Shown here piece after piece: positions 10,152-17,645 of a stretch of 64,000 bases of DNA (position 1 is its first letter; each line of letters starts with the position of its first letter). Both the position numbers and the translations under genes were made by a program. The notes beneath the pieces were generated by a model, which was not told where the DNA came from, searched no databases, and saw only the letters and a list, made by a program, of their open reading frames with translations. Source of the DNA: a virus. The stretch is from positions 62,001 to 126,000 of the IMG/VR virus record IMGVR_UViG_3300034375_003113. One strand, 5' to 3'.

Positions 10152-12539
10152 TTAGTAAGTTCCGCCGTCTAGGTCGCCGTACGCAATATTACTACCGTCT
10201 GATTGTAAAATTTTACCACTTGCACCAAGTGTTAATTTAGCAAGTGTGTTTGATCCACTTGCATATAAAATATCACCAGTAGTGTAAGAAGATTGTCCTG
10301 TACCACCATATACTTCGTCAATAACTGTACCATTCCAAGTACCTTGATTGATAGTTCCTAATGTTGTGATTGATGTTTGACCAGTATAAGTTGATTTAAT
10401 TTGTAATGCGTCAGATGATATTTCAATTGTAGTGTCGTCAACAGCAACATCTAATTGATTACCAGTTTTTGTTAAAGCATCACCAGCACTTATTTGACCA
10501 GCACCAGAGAATTGAGCAAATGTAATACTTGTAGAACCAAATGTTGGTGTACCGTTATGTGTAGCAACATAACCATTATCAGCATTTGTAGAACCTTGTT
10601 CAACAAAGAAAAAAGTACCACCAGTTAATTCTGAAGCTGTGTCAGCATCAGGAGCTCTTGATAATACATATGCAGTTGAACCATCTCCAACAGTTGTTAC
10701 AGTATAGATACCGTTTTGAGTATCTGTTGATTGATCTTTAACTAATAATCTGTCACCTTGACTTAAAGTAACACCGTCAATTGATATTGCACCATTTGAA
10801 CCAGCTGTTAATGTTCCTGCACCATTATCATATGTAGCAGATAAATTTGCTGTTGTAGCAACTTTAACACTTTCTTTTACATCTAATCCGTTTGCAACAC
10901 TATCAACATATGCTTTTGTAGCAGCGTCTTGGTCACTTGAAGGATCAGTAACGTTTGTAATTCTACTTGAATTAACATCAACAGTACCAGAACCTTTTGG
11001 ATTTAATACTAAATCAATATTAGTATCACCACCAGTTGTAGCAATCTCTACACCATCACCAGTAGCAGCGTTAGTAACTTGTAATTCATTAACAGCACTT
11101 GCAGTTGTTCTTAATAGAATTAACTCATTACCATTTGCGTCAGCAAGATAACCAGCGTCAGCAAATTTAGGTGCTGTAAGTGTTTTATTTGATAGTGTTT
11201 CTGTTCCTGCTAATGTAGCAAAAGAACCATCACTTAACGCACTATTAAATTCAGCAATTGTACCAGTTAAAGTACCTTCAGATAAATCTAATGTTAAAGT
11301 GTTGTTTGCACTATCAATTATTTTGTTTTGTAAAGTTTGATTTCCTGTTAATGTAGCAACAGTACTGTCTATAGCTACTGTAATTGCATTACCTGTAGCA
11401 GACGTATCAATACCAGTACCACCAGAAACAGATAATGTTTCACTATCTAAATCAATAGCAATTGTTCCTGAATCTGTTGTTACATCTAAATCTTGTGCTG
11501 TAACTTGTGAGTCAACATAAGCTTTAATTGCTTTAGCAGAAGCAAGTGTATTATCACTTGCAGAAACAGAACTTAAATCTGTATCAACAACACCTGAAGC
11601 AAAATCAGCAACTTCTATATTAGATATAGAGTTACCAGTTCCATTTGCGTCAAATGTTTTATTTGTTAAAGTATGTGTTGATGAAGCTGTTAGTACGTCA
11701 GCGTGTGTACTAATTGTAATTGTATCACCTGAAACTGAAGTATCAATGTTTGTACCACCAGTAAATGTTAATGTGTCTGAACCTAACGCAACACCATCGT
11801 CTGTACCACTATCAGCAGCAATATCTAAAGTTGTTGATATTGTAGCCGTACCAGCCGCTGTTAAACGACCTTGTTGATCAACAGTAAATGTTGGAATTGC
11901 AGTTGAAGAACCATAACTACCTGGAGTTACAGCAGTGTCATCTAAATCTATTGTTATTTCATTATCTGTAATAGATGTAGTAATTCCTGTGTCACCAGTA
12001 AACGTTAAAGTTTGACCAGTAGTAAATGTGTCAGTACCACTATCACCAGCAAGTGTAAATGAACCTGATGGAATAGCAGCAAAACTTAAATTACCAGAAC
12101 CATCAACTGTTAAAAATTGACCGTTTGAGTAAGTACCTGGAAGAGTATAAGTAACGTCTGCAGCTAATGAGTTGGGAGATTTAAGAGCTACAAAGTTTGC
12201 ACCGTTATTAGTACCTTCGTTTAATTTTATTGTACCACCTGTAGTAGCATTATTACCAATAAACAATTCATCAATTGCTTTATTAGAATCTACTATTAAA
12301 CCAGAAGACGCAGTTAGCGTTCCTGGTGTGTGGTCTAAAAGTTGTGTGTAATATCTTCCACCAATTTCAATTGCTGAATTAGATGAAGATGTTGGATCAC
12401 CAATGAATAACCTATAACCGTTACCACCAGCACCACTATCGGTTGCTGAAGTATCATAGACATAAGCTAGTTCCCCTTGGTTAAGGCCGCTGGGTGCATT
12501 AGCACCAGTGGTTCGTTTAATTTTGATTATTGTTGCCAT
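10152..12539 (-). CDS. 795-aa tail fibre protein
   Basis: Residues 1-60 (MATIIKIKRTTGANAPSGLNQGELAYVYDT) form an Mtd_N-type head. A repeat region follows with [38 protein letters not shown] and [18 protein letters not shown] modules shared with the other fibres. From about residue 490 the sequence changes to a non-repetitive domain (ELQVTNAATGDGVEIATTGG; VDVNSSRITNVTDPSSDQDAATKAYVD), ending in a distal domain with YTGQTSITTLGTINQGTWNGTVI. The DAATKAYVD motif is a familiar phage fibre element. A GGGAGAG ribosome site precedes the ATG. It is likely a second receptor-binding or whisker-type fibre. Confidence 0.85.
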   Translation of the reverse strand: MATIIKIKRTTGANAPSGLNQGELAYVYDTSATDSGAGGNGYRLFIGDPTSSSNSAIEIGGRYYTQLLDHTPGTLTASSGLIVDSNKAIDELFIGNNATTGGTIKLNEGTNNGANFVALKSPNSLAADVTYTLPGTYSNGQFLTVDGSGNLSFAAIPSGSFTLAGDSGTDTFTTGQTLTFTGDTGITTSITDNEITIDLDDTAVTPGSYGSSTAIPTFTVDQQGRLTAAGTATISTTLDIAADSGTDDGVALGSDTLTFTGGTNIDTSVSGDTITISTHADVLTASSTHTLTNKTFDANGTGNSISNIEVADFASGVVDTDLSSVSASDNTLASAKAIKAYVDSQVTAQDLDVTTDSGTIAIDLDSETLSVSGGTGIDTSATGNAITVAIDSTVATLTGNQTLQNKIIDSANNTLTLDLSEGTLTGTIAEFNSALSDGSFATLAGTETLSNKTLTAPKFADAGYLADANGNELILLRTTASAVNELQVTNAATGDGVEIATTGGDTNIDLVLNPKGSGTVDVNSSRITNVTDPSSDQDAATKAYVDSVANGLDVKESVKVATTANLSATYDNGAGTLTAGSNGAISIDGVTLSQGDRLLVKDQSTDTQNGIYTVTTVGDGSTAYVLSRAPDADTASELTGGTFFFVEQGSTNADNGYVATHNGTPTFGSTSITFAQFSGAGQISAGDALTKTGNQLDVAVDDTTIEISSDALQIKSTYTGQTSITTLGTINQGTWNGTVIDEVYGGTGQSSYTTGDILYASGSNTLAKLTLGASGKILQSDGSNIAYGDLDGGTY

Positions 12540-12559
12540 TTAAAATCTCTCCCTTTTTT

Positions 12560-12790
12560 TTAAAATGTGCCACCGTTAAGAATTAAATTACCACTTTCAG
12601 TTTTTATATCATTTCGACTTGTCCATTTTTTAGAATCATTATCATATTGTAACATTGCACCATCTGCCAATGATGTGGCATTTACATCACTCAAAGCATT
12701 TAACCTTGTTGAAGCTGATGGTACGGTAACGGAAACGCTTCTCGGTCCCGAAGTATTATTATTAATTGTAGCTGTTATTCTGTCTGACAT
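12560..12790 (-). CDS. Small fibre-associated structural protein
   Basis: 76 aa (MSDRITATINNNTSGPRSVSVTVPSAS...). The central LNALSDVNATSLADGAMLQYDNDSKKW resembles the short linker units that phage fibre proteins use between modules. It is followed by the 795-aa fibre gene 20 nt later. No catalytic motif. It is probably a fibre adaptor or a detached fibre module. Confidence 0.6.
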   Translation of the reverse strand: MSDRITATINNNTSGPRSVSVTVPSASTRLNALSDVNATSLADGAMLQYDNDSKKWTSRNDIKTESGNLILNGGTF

Positions 12791-12838
12791 ATTACCTTAT
12801 TACTAGTAAGTTTATAATATTTATAATAATAAGGTAAT
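12791..12838. repeat. 12-bp inverted repeat around a late promoter
   Basis: Perfect arms attaccttatta (12791-12802) and taataaggtaat (12827-12838) bracket 24 nt containing the late box. No T-run follows on either strand, so it is not a typical terminator. It could be a DNA cruciform, a binding site or an RNA processing hairpin. Confidence 0.75.
12818..12825 (-). promoter_or_regulatory. T4-type late promoter box
   Basis: Minus-strand TATAAATA, 28 nt upstream of the 76-aa gene start. It probably drives the fibre block that follows. It shares tatttataataataag with the box at 2094. Confidence 0.75.
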
Positions 12839-12855
12839 GTAAAACTAATTAATAA

Positions 12856-13107
12856 CTACTTTTTTTCAGCTTCTTTTGATGTATCAATACCCAATTCACT
12901 GGCAATAATATCATCATAGTGTTTTTGTAAAATAGCAACTTTTTCTAACTCTAAAGACAACTTAACTCTGGTTGCTTGTAAGTCTTGTCTAATGATAATA
13001 CTATTTAAAGTTTTTGTATTTAACTCACTTCTTTTATAGTCTTTACCATCAATTGTAAAAGTTTGTTCTTTAGTTACGTCTGTTGCTGTGTTCAATTCAC
13101 TACTCAT
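12856..13107 (-). CDS. Small conserved phage protein, DUF6447-like
   Basis: 83 aa. Residues 17-32 (FTIDGKDYKRSELNTK) followed by a helical segment (QDLQATRVKLSLELEKVAILQKHYDDII) match the layout of a small family in T4-like marine phages: an IDGK-Y motif, then a helix with evenly spaced leucines. I assign it to that family (DUF6447) by layout only. No function is known. Its position among late genes suggests a virion or assembly role. Confidence 0.55.
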   Translation of the reverse strand: MSSELNTATDVTKEQTFTIDGKDYKRSELNTKTLNSIIIRQDLQATRVKLSLELEKVAILQKHYDDIIASELGIDTSKEAEKK

Positions 13108-13118
13108 ATTTTCTCCTA

Positions 13119-13454
13119 TTATACGTTAGGTCTAGTTGTAATTAGACCTTCAATTATTCTTGTTACTGTTCCTGAAGAATCTGTTATGTCTAAATCATAA
13201 ACATATCTTGCAGGCGCTTCTAAAGCAGCCGTTTGTGTTGCAGTTAATGACATTGTAACATTTCCTGATGTTCTATCACTATCAAACACAATAGTTAAAT
13301 CTGTTCTCGTTCTTGTGGAACTATATCCCAAAGCCATTTTTGCAGTTGCCGTATAACCCGTTAAATCTAACGGATCTCCGCTGTTATCCCTTACGGTTAC
13401 AGTTGAACTGAAAGTTGCACCTTGGTCTATATTATAATTAGCTGTAGCTGCCAT
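13119..13454 (-). CDS. Beta-sandwich virion protein
   Basis: 111 aa (MAATANYNIDQGATFSSTVTVRDNSG). It has the pattern of a small immunoglobulin-like or baseplate-type beta sandwich: DLTGYTATAKM, then FDSDRTSGNVTMSLT, then YVYDLDITDSSGTVTRIIEGLI. Homologous-looking proteins are frequent near fibres and baseplates of marine myophages and lack a named function. The late box ends only 5 nt before the ATG, so the late mRNA may be leaderless or nearly so. Confidence 0.65.
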   Translation of the reverse strand: MAATANYNIDQGATFSSTVTVRDNSGDPLDLTGYTATAKMALGYSSTRTRTDLTIVFDSDRTSGNVTMSLTATQTAALEAPARYVYDLDITDSSGTVTRIIEGLITTRPNV

Positions 13455-13459
13455 AGTAG

Positions 13460-13477
13460 TATTTATACGTATAAATA
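13460..13477. promoter_or_regulatory. Palindromic divergent late promoters
   Basis: The 18-bp perfect palindrome TATTTATACGTATAAATA contains one late box on each strand (minus 13460-13467, plus 13470-13477). The minus box serves the fibre/structural block ending at 13454. The plus box lies 28 nt before the ATG at 13506. Confidence 0.8.
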
Positions 13478-13505
13478 ATAGTATTAATCAATTTGGGGTT
13501 AAATT

Positions 13506-13871
13506 ATGGCAATAGATATACAATTTTTATATAAAAATTTAGTAGATCCAAACAAAACTTATGAGTCAGTTGATGAATTTTTTGACTCAGCATATACTGG
13601 AACTACAGATGAAGAAGATTTAAAGGCACACGAAGAAGTAAATAAAACTTATATATATGAAAAAATGGGTGTCTTAACAAATGACAACAAAGCAGTTATA
13701 ATTGTTAGAAGATTTGAAAACATTACAATGTATAACGAATGGAAAAAGAAAAGAAGCTTATTGCCCAATATAGATTTTAATTTATCGGAACAAGAAGGAT
13801 TGTTTGCAGAAATAACACCTTGGGGTACAAACGATAACGGAAAAACTGAAACAATAGAGGAGTTTAACTAA
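13506..13871 (+). CDS. Small hypothetical protein, paralogue A
   Basis: 121 aa. It shares a layout with the next gene: a VDEFF motif (residues 22-26), an acidic EEDLKAHEEVN helix, a 'Y-EKMGVLTNDNKAVIIVRRFE' strand segment, then YNEWKKKRSLLP. This looks like a small alpha/beta domain duplicated in tandem. No known family was recognised. GGGGTTAA upstream may act as a ribosome site, and the plus-strand late box lies just before it, so it is likely expressed late. Confidence 0.65.
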   Translation: MAIDIQFLYKNLVDPNKTYESVDEFFDSAYTGTTDEEDLKAHEEVNKTYIYEKMGVLTNDNKAVIIVRRFENITMYNEWKKKRSLLPNIDFNLSEQEGLFAEITPWGTNDNGKTETIEEFN

Positions 13872-14221
13872 TGGAAACACATATTCAACAATGGAAATTA
13901 ACTAATAAAAATGAGTCGTTAACGTTTGGATCAGTAGAGGAATTTTTTAATAAAAGTTCATCAACAGAAATAAGCGAAGATGACATAAACCAACACATTA
14001 ACAACGAAGCACTATATGTAATAGATAAGTATGCTACTTTAAATGATGATAAGAAATCAGTTTTAATTGTAAAAGAATTTGAAACTGAAGCTTTATACAA
14101 AGAGTGGAAAGAAAAAGCAGCTGCTTTACCAGTTGTTGATGATCTTATAAATTCTGAAGAATTAGGAGCGGTTGTTACGGATGAAAGAGTTTTGAATCAT
14201 TTTGATACATCAGCTGAATAG
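13871..14221 (+). CDS. Small hypothetical protein, paralogue B
   Basis: 116 aa, a clear paralogue of the preceding protein: VEEFF at residues 22-26, SEDDINQHINN, KYATLNDDKKSVLIVKEFE, and YKEWKEKAAALP. Stop and start overlap in TAATG, so translation is coupled and the two products are probably made in equal amounts, perhaps as a heterodimer. Function unknown. Confidence 0.65.
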   Translation: METHIQQWKLTNKNESLTFGSVEEFFNKSSSTEISEDDINQHINNEALYVIDKYATLNDDKKSVLIVKEFETEALYKEWKEKAAALPVVDDLINSEELGAVVTDERVLNHFDTSAE

Positions 14222-14252
14222 TTAATATTTAATCAACACATATATATTATGA

Positions 14253-15581
14253 ATGAATGTAGTTATATTATCACATAAGCGTAGTCTTAACAAGACCGAA
14301 GGTCTTATCACAGCGAATTTAAATAACCACATCACATTGGTTTGTGATGTGGTGCCAAACAAGTCAGGCGATCGCTACAAACCTTTCATAAAACACATAG
14401 ACGATTTAGTTGTATCAAAGAAGTTTGATATAATAGAAATCACAAAACAAATTATATCTTGTGATAAAGTGTTTTGTGTATCAGAAAATTTATTTCCTAT
14501 TCAAGCACAATTAGAAAGTTATTACGGTATAAACAATATGTCTGCCTTTGCAGCTGAAGTGTTTAGTAATAAACAGAAACTTGATGATTTTTGTAGAGTA
14601 ATAGGACTACAACATAACGTACCTAAAAGTATTACACCTACCTTTCATAGTCAACTAGATGTATTTGATGGCAATGAGTTTTTTACAAAACCTGACATCG
14701 GTACTGGTAGTAATTCTTTCTATCCTAAATCAGATCAGAATACACCTATAATAGAGTATAGAAGATGGAATAACAAACATCATTTTTTAGATCATTTAAG
14801 TAAACTAAATTATCATAATGATTTTTTTGAAATCAATAAAACAGGTATTCAAAATGAAAACTTTAATAATGTACCTTGTAAAATTATGGCACAAGAATAC
14901 TATTGGTCTGAAGAGCCATCTATATCACCTTATGGTTATGTTAAAGATGGTAAAGTAGATTGTTTATTCTATGTAAGAAATGCTAAAGTAAAGTATGGCG
15001 ACATATTAGACTTTCATAAAAATCCTATAGATCAACATTCAATCAGTAAGAAAAGTGATATCGCAAAAGATATGGCAGTATGGTCTATACCTGTGAGTGA
15101 AGTAGATGAAGAGCAACATAGAATAATGTATGGTTTCGTACAGACTATAGTTGATAAACTAAAAGTAAAAGATATGTACTTTGCAGGTCCTGACTTTCAC
15201 ATATCAGGTAAAAAATTAATTGCAATAGACTTTAATACACGTATAGGTCAGTTTATTAATATATTAGATAAGTTACCTGGCAATAATATATTTAACAATA
15301 TAGGTAACAACAAAGAACCAGAAATTACAAATCATCTACTATGGGGTTGTACTCAATTAAAACCTGGTGTAATTAAAGAAATAAAGAATATAGAAATCGT
15401 TGAACAATATCTAAATTATCTGAATAAGAAGTTAGAAGTCGGTATGAATATACCTGAATTTCAAAATCTACAAAACAAAAAGTTTAATGTAAATCTTAAC
15501 ATAACTGGTAGAGATCAGCAAGAGCTGTTTGACAACTATAAGGATGCCAACCAGCTCTTACATAATTGTATTACTTACTAA
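14253..15581 (+). CDS. ATP-grasp-type ligase
   Basis: 442 aa. A lysine-containing ATP-binding segment (FFTKPDIGTGSNS, residues 143-154) and a later metal-binding stretch (AIDFNTRIGQ, residues 324-333, with D326, N328, R330) match the ATP-grasp fold. Family members join a carboxylate to an amine or thiol through an acyl-phosphate. Three overlapping ATGs occur at 14249, 14253 and 14257; only 14253 is in frame. No ribosome site is evident. The 3' end overlaps the convergent tctC gene by 11 nt. Substrate unknown; a peptide- or amino-acid-ligating role would suit the adjacent modification island, but this is inference. Confidence 0.6.
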   Translation: MNVVILSHKRSLNKTEGLITANLNNHITLVCDVVPNKSGDRYKPFIKHIDDLVVSKKFDIIEITKQIISCDKVFCVSENLFPIQAQLESYYGINNMSAFAAEVFSNKQKLDDFCRVIGLQHNVPKSITPTFHSQLDVFDGNEFFTKPDIGTGSNSFYPKSDQNTPIIEYRRWNNKHHFLDHLSKLNYHNDFFEINKTGIQNENFNNVPCKIMAQEYYWSEEPSISPYGYVKDGKVDCLFYVRNAKVKYGDILDFHKNPIDQHSISKKSDIAKDMAVWSIPVSEVDEEQHRIMYGFVQTIVDKLKVKDMYFAGPDFHISGKKLIAIDFNTRIGQFINILDKLPGNNIFNNIGNNKEPEITNHLLWGCTQLKPGVIKEIKNIEIVEQYLNYLNKKLEVGMNIPEFQNLQNKKFNVNLNITGRDQQELFDNYKDANQLLHNCITY

Positions 15582-16347
15582 AGTTAGCAACAGCCTCTTC
15601 AAACATTTCTATAGTTTGATTAGAACCATTTCCAACATAAGTTACAGAGCCTTTGAATTTACTATTCCACTCGGTAGTTGTAGAGAGGTTTGTTACAGCA
15701 GAACGTAATTCATTTGTTAAGGCGTAGTTAGCATTAATGGTGATGATTGCGTCAACAAATCTAAAACCTAATTCACCTTTTTCTGAAAAGGCAATACATT
15801 TAGAACCATCTTCCTCTAATGCGGCTTGACGTGAAGTAATTGTAAAGACAGTATCGGCGTCTTTGCCAACATAACCTTTAGTAGTACTTCCGCTGCCAGA
15901 ATAAGGTACAACTACAAAATTTACATCATATTTTGCACCTAAATTTTTTAAGAATTTTGCAACTGGTTCTGATCCCCATGTCGCAATCTTAACAGTTTGT
16001 CCACCCATATCTTCAAGTGAATTGTATGCTCTACTACACATAAGAGTTTCATATGTCATTAAAGCTACAATGTTATCTTTAGATACTTTCGGACTTTTCA
16101 AACTATCGTCACCTGGCCATTCACTAGACCATATCGTTAAGATAGGTTTATTAGATTCACCTTCAATATAAGTGTATGCAGTAACTGGATTATCTGCCTG
16201 AACAAAGTTATGGTCAGTTGTATCACCTATTGTAGAAAGAATTTGTCTGAAGACACCTTCTTGTGAACCAGGATTGATTATTTGTACTTGAGCATATGCC
16301 ATTGTACTGAACAACATACTCATTATTATTAACATTATTTTTTTCAT
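15571..16347 (-). CDS. tctC: TctC-like periplasmic substrate-binding protein
   Basis: 258 aa with a clear Sec signal peptide (residues 1-19, cleavage after MAYA). The mature part has the pattern of the tripartite tricarboxylate transporter receptor (Bug/TctC) family, notably VKIATWGSEPVAKFLKNL and VVVPYSGSGSTTKGYVGKDADTVF. It is shorter than usual (about 300-330 aa), and the N-terminal PF-A-GG loop is not obvious. In this family the protein captures small carboxylates and delivers them to TctA. It follows tctA after 11 nt with an AGGAG ribosome site. No TctB partner is present. Phage origin is shown by the flanking genes. Confidence 0.7.
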   Translation of the reverse strand: MKKIMLIIMSMLFSTMAYAQVQIINPGSQEGVFRQILSTIGDTTDHNFVQADNPVTAYTYIEGESNKPILTIWSSEWPGDDSLKSPKVSKDNIVALMTYETLMCSRAYNSLEDMGGQTVKIATWGSEPVAKFLKNLGAKYDVNFVVVPYSGSGSTTKGYVGKDADTVFTITSRQAALEEDGSKCIAFSEKGELGFRFVDAIITINANYALTNELRSAVTNLSTTTEWNSKFKGSVTYVGNGSNQTIEMFEEAVANFSK

Positions 16348-16358
16348 TTTTTTATCTC

Positions 16359-17645
16359 CTATAAGATTATTAATGTTCTAATTAAATTTTCGTAAAATAG
16401 ATCGCTTAGAAAGTATCCGTAAATAATAGGACTAGTATCCCAGCGTCTAATTAAGAACCCGATTATAGACAAAACAAATATACAGATAATCATCCATTCA
16501 CGTATGGCGAATATTGATATACTTGCAATGCTAATTATTGAGAGAAGTAAGATGTTTGCAATTGTTCTATATTGTTTATAGAGATATGCAATCTTACCTA
16601 ACAGATTGAAACCGTACCAGCTTAACCCCAAACAAAAGGCAGTAACAAAGGGTATAATATAAATTATACTTTCTAAATGTTTGACTGTATTTTGAGCGTT
16701 GAAAACGAAACCATCTTCTAACATAATATAATAAATCAAAACTTCACTTCCCGTAATGGGTATCGCTAGTATAAGCAAAGGCAATAGTGATGATAAGGCG
16801 CCACTATTATTTGCTGCCTCTGCGGCTGCTATGCTTTTAAGTACAGGTTTTTTGAAAAACCTTTTAACAATATTTGCACTTGCATAACTGCCAAGAATAT
16901 TTGTTACACCTGGTATAAGACCACACCAAAATCCTACAAAACTTCCTATGAGTGTAGGCGTAGTTGTATCTTTACCAACTGTAAAAGTATTTATACGTTT
17001 AGGTACTTCTACTTTAAAACTATTTAACTTTGTTAGTTCTGGCACTATGTATAATCCTATCATCACACTTGCAAAAGGTATTCCGATTGCGAGGTATGAG
17101 TTATTGAAAGTCAAAAAACTATCAAATGTAATAGGGTCTATACCTACTTTTGCAATCATGCCTCCGAATAAAAACAGTATTATTGTAAACAATTTATTTT
17201 GTTTTGTCAATAGTGTAATCATTATAATTGCAGCTGCAACAATAACTGTCTGTAGTACACTATTATAAAATCTAAAAACTTCTATGATCCAAGGCAATAC
17301 AAAAATAAAAACAGTAAAAGCAAATATAACTCCTACTGTACTACTTACAGCGTTAGAAGCAACTGCTAGATTACCAAAACCTTTTAAGAATAATTTGTGA
17401 CCATATCTTGCAGTACTCATTGCTGTGGCGTCACCAGGTATACCATACAGAATAGCAGTTACACTATTTGTATAATTAGTTGCAATCAAAACTGTTACGT
17501 AATACATCATAACATTGACAGGCTCTATATGTGTTAGAAAAGGATATAGAGTTGCCGTTGCAACAAAAGGTCCTGCACCTGGTATTACACCAAAGATGAC
17601 ACCACTTAAAGTTCCTATTATAGCCCAAAATATTGTATCGTACAT
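16359..17645 (-). CDS. tctA: TctA-family inner-membrane permease
   Basis: 428 aa, strongly hydrophobic, with the inverted-repeat design of TctA. Repeat 1 has GVIFGVIPGAGPF (residues 15-27) and SVTAILYGIPGDATAMSTARYGHKLFLKG. Repeat 2 has SFVGFWCGLIPGVTNILGSYA, KSIAAAEAANNSGALSSLLPLLILAIPITGS. These glycine/proline motifs and EAANN are signatures of the family (PF01970). Canonical members are about 500 aa, so this one is trimmed at the C-terminus. It should import small organic acids using the ion gradient together with TctC, but the small TctB subunit is missing. Its start overlaps the TonB-receptor stop as TAATG, so translation is coupled. Confidence 0.85.
   Translation of the reverse strand: MYDTIFWAIIGTLSGVIFGVIPGAGPFVATATLYPFLTHIEPVNVMMYYVTVLIATNYTNSVTAILYGIPGDATAMSTARYGHKLFLKGFGNLAVASNAVSSTVGVIFAFTVFIFVLPWIIEVFRFYNSVLQTVIVAAAIIMITLLTKQNKLFTIILFLFGGMIAKVGIDPITFDSFLTFNNSYLAIGIPFASVMIGLYIVPELTKLNSFKVEVPKRINTFTVGKDTTTPTLIGSFVGFWCGLIPGVTNILGSYASANIVKRFFKKPVLKSIAAAEAANNSGALSSLLPLLILAIPITGSEVLIYYIMLEDGFVFNAQNTVKHLESIIYIIPFVTAFCLGLSWYGFNLLGKIAYLYKQYRTIANILLLSIISIASISIFAIREWMIICIFVLSIIGFLIRRWDTSPIIYGYFLSDLFYENLIRTLIIL

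Noticed and set aside
1-12539. CRISPR-like or satellite DNA from the many short repeats
   Set aside because: Repeats are of varying length, lie in open reading frame, and encode fibre modules; there are no uniform spacers.
15520-15559. Inverted repeat aagagctg/cagctctt as a terminator between the convergent ATP-grasp and tctC genes
   Set aside because: The 24-nt loop is long, the arms lie in coding sequence and no T-run follows on either strand.
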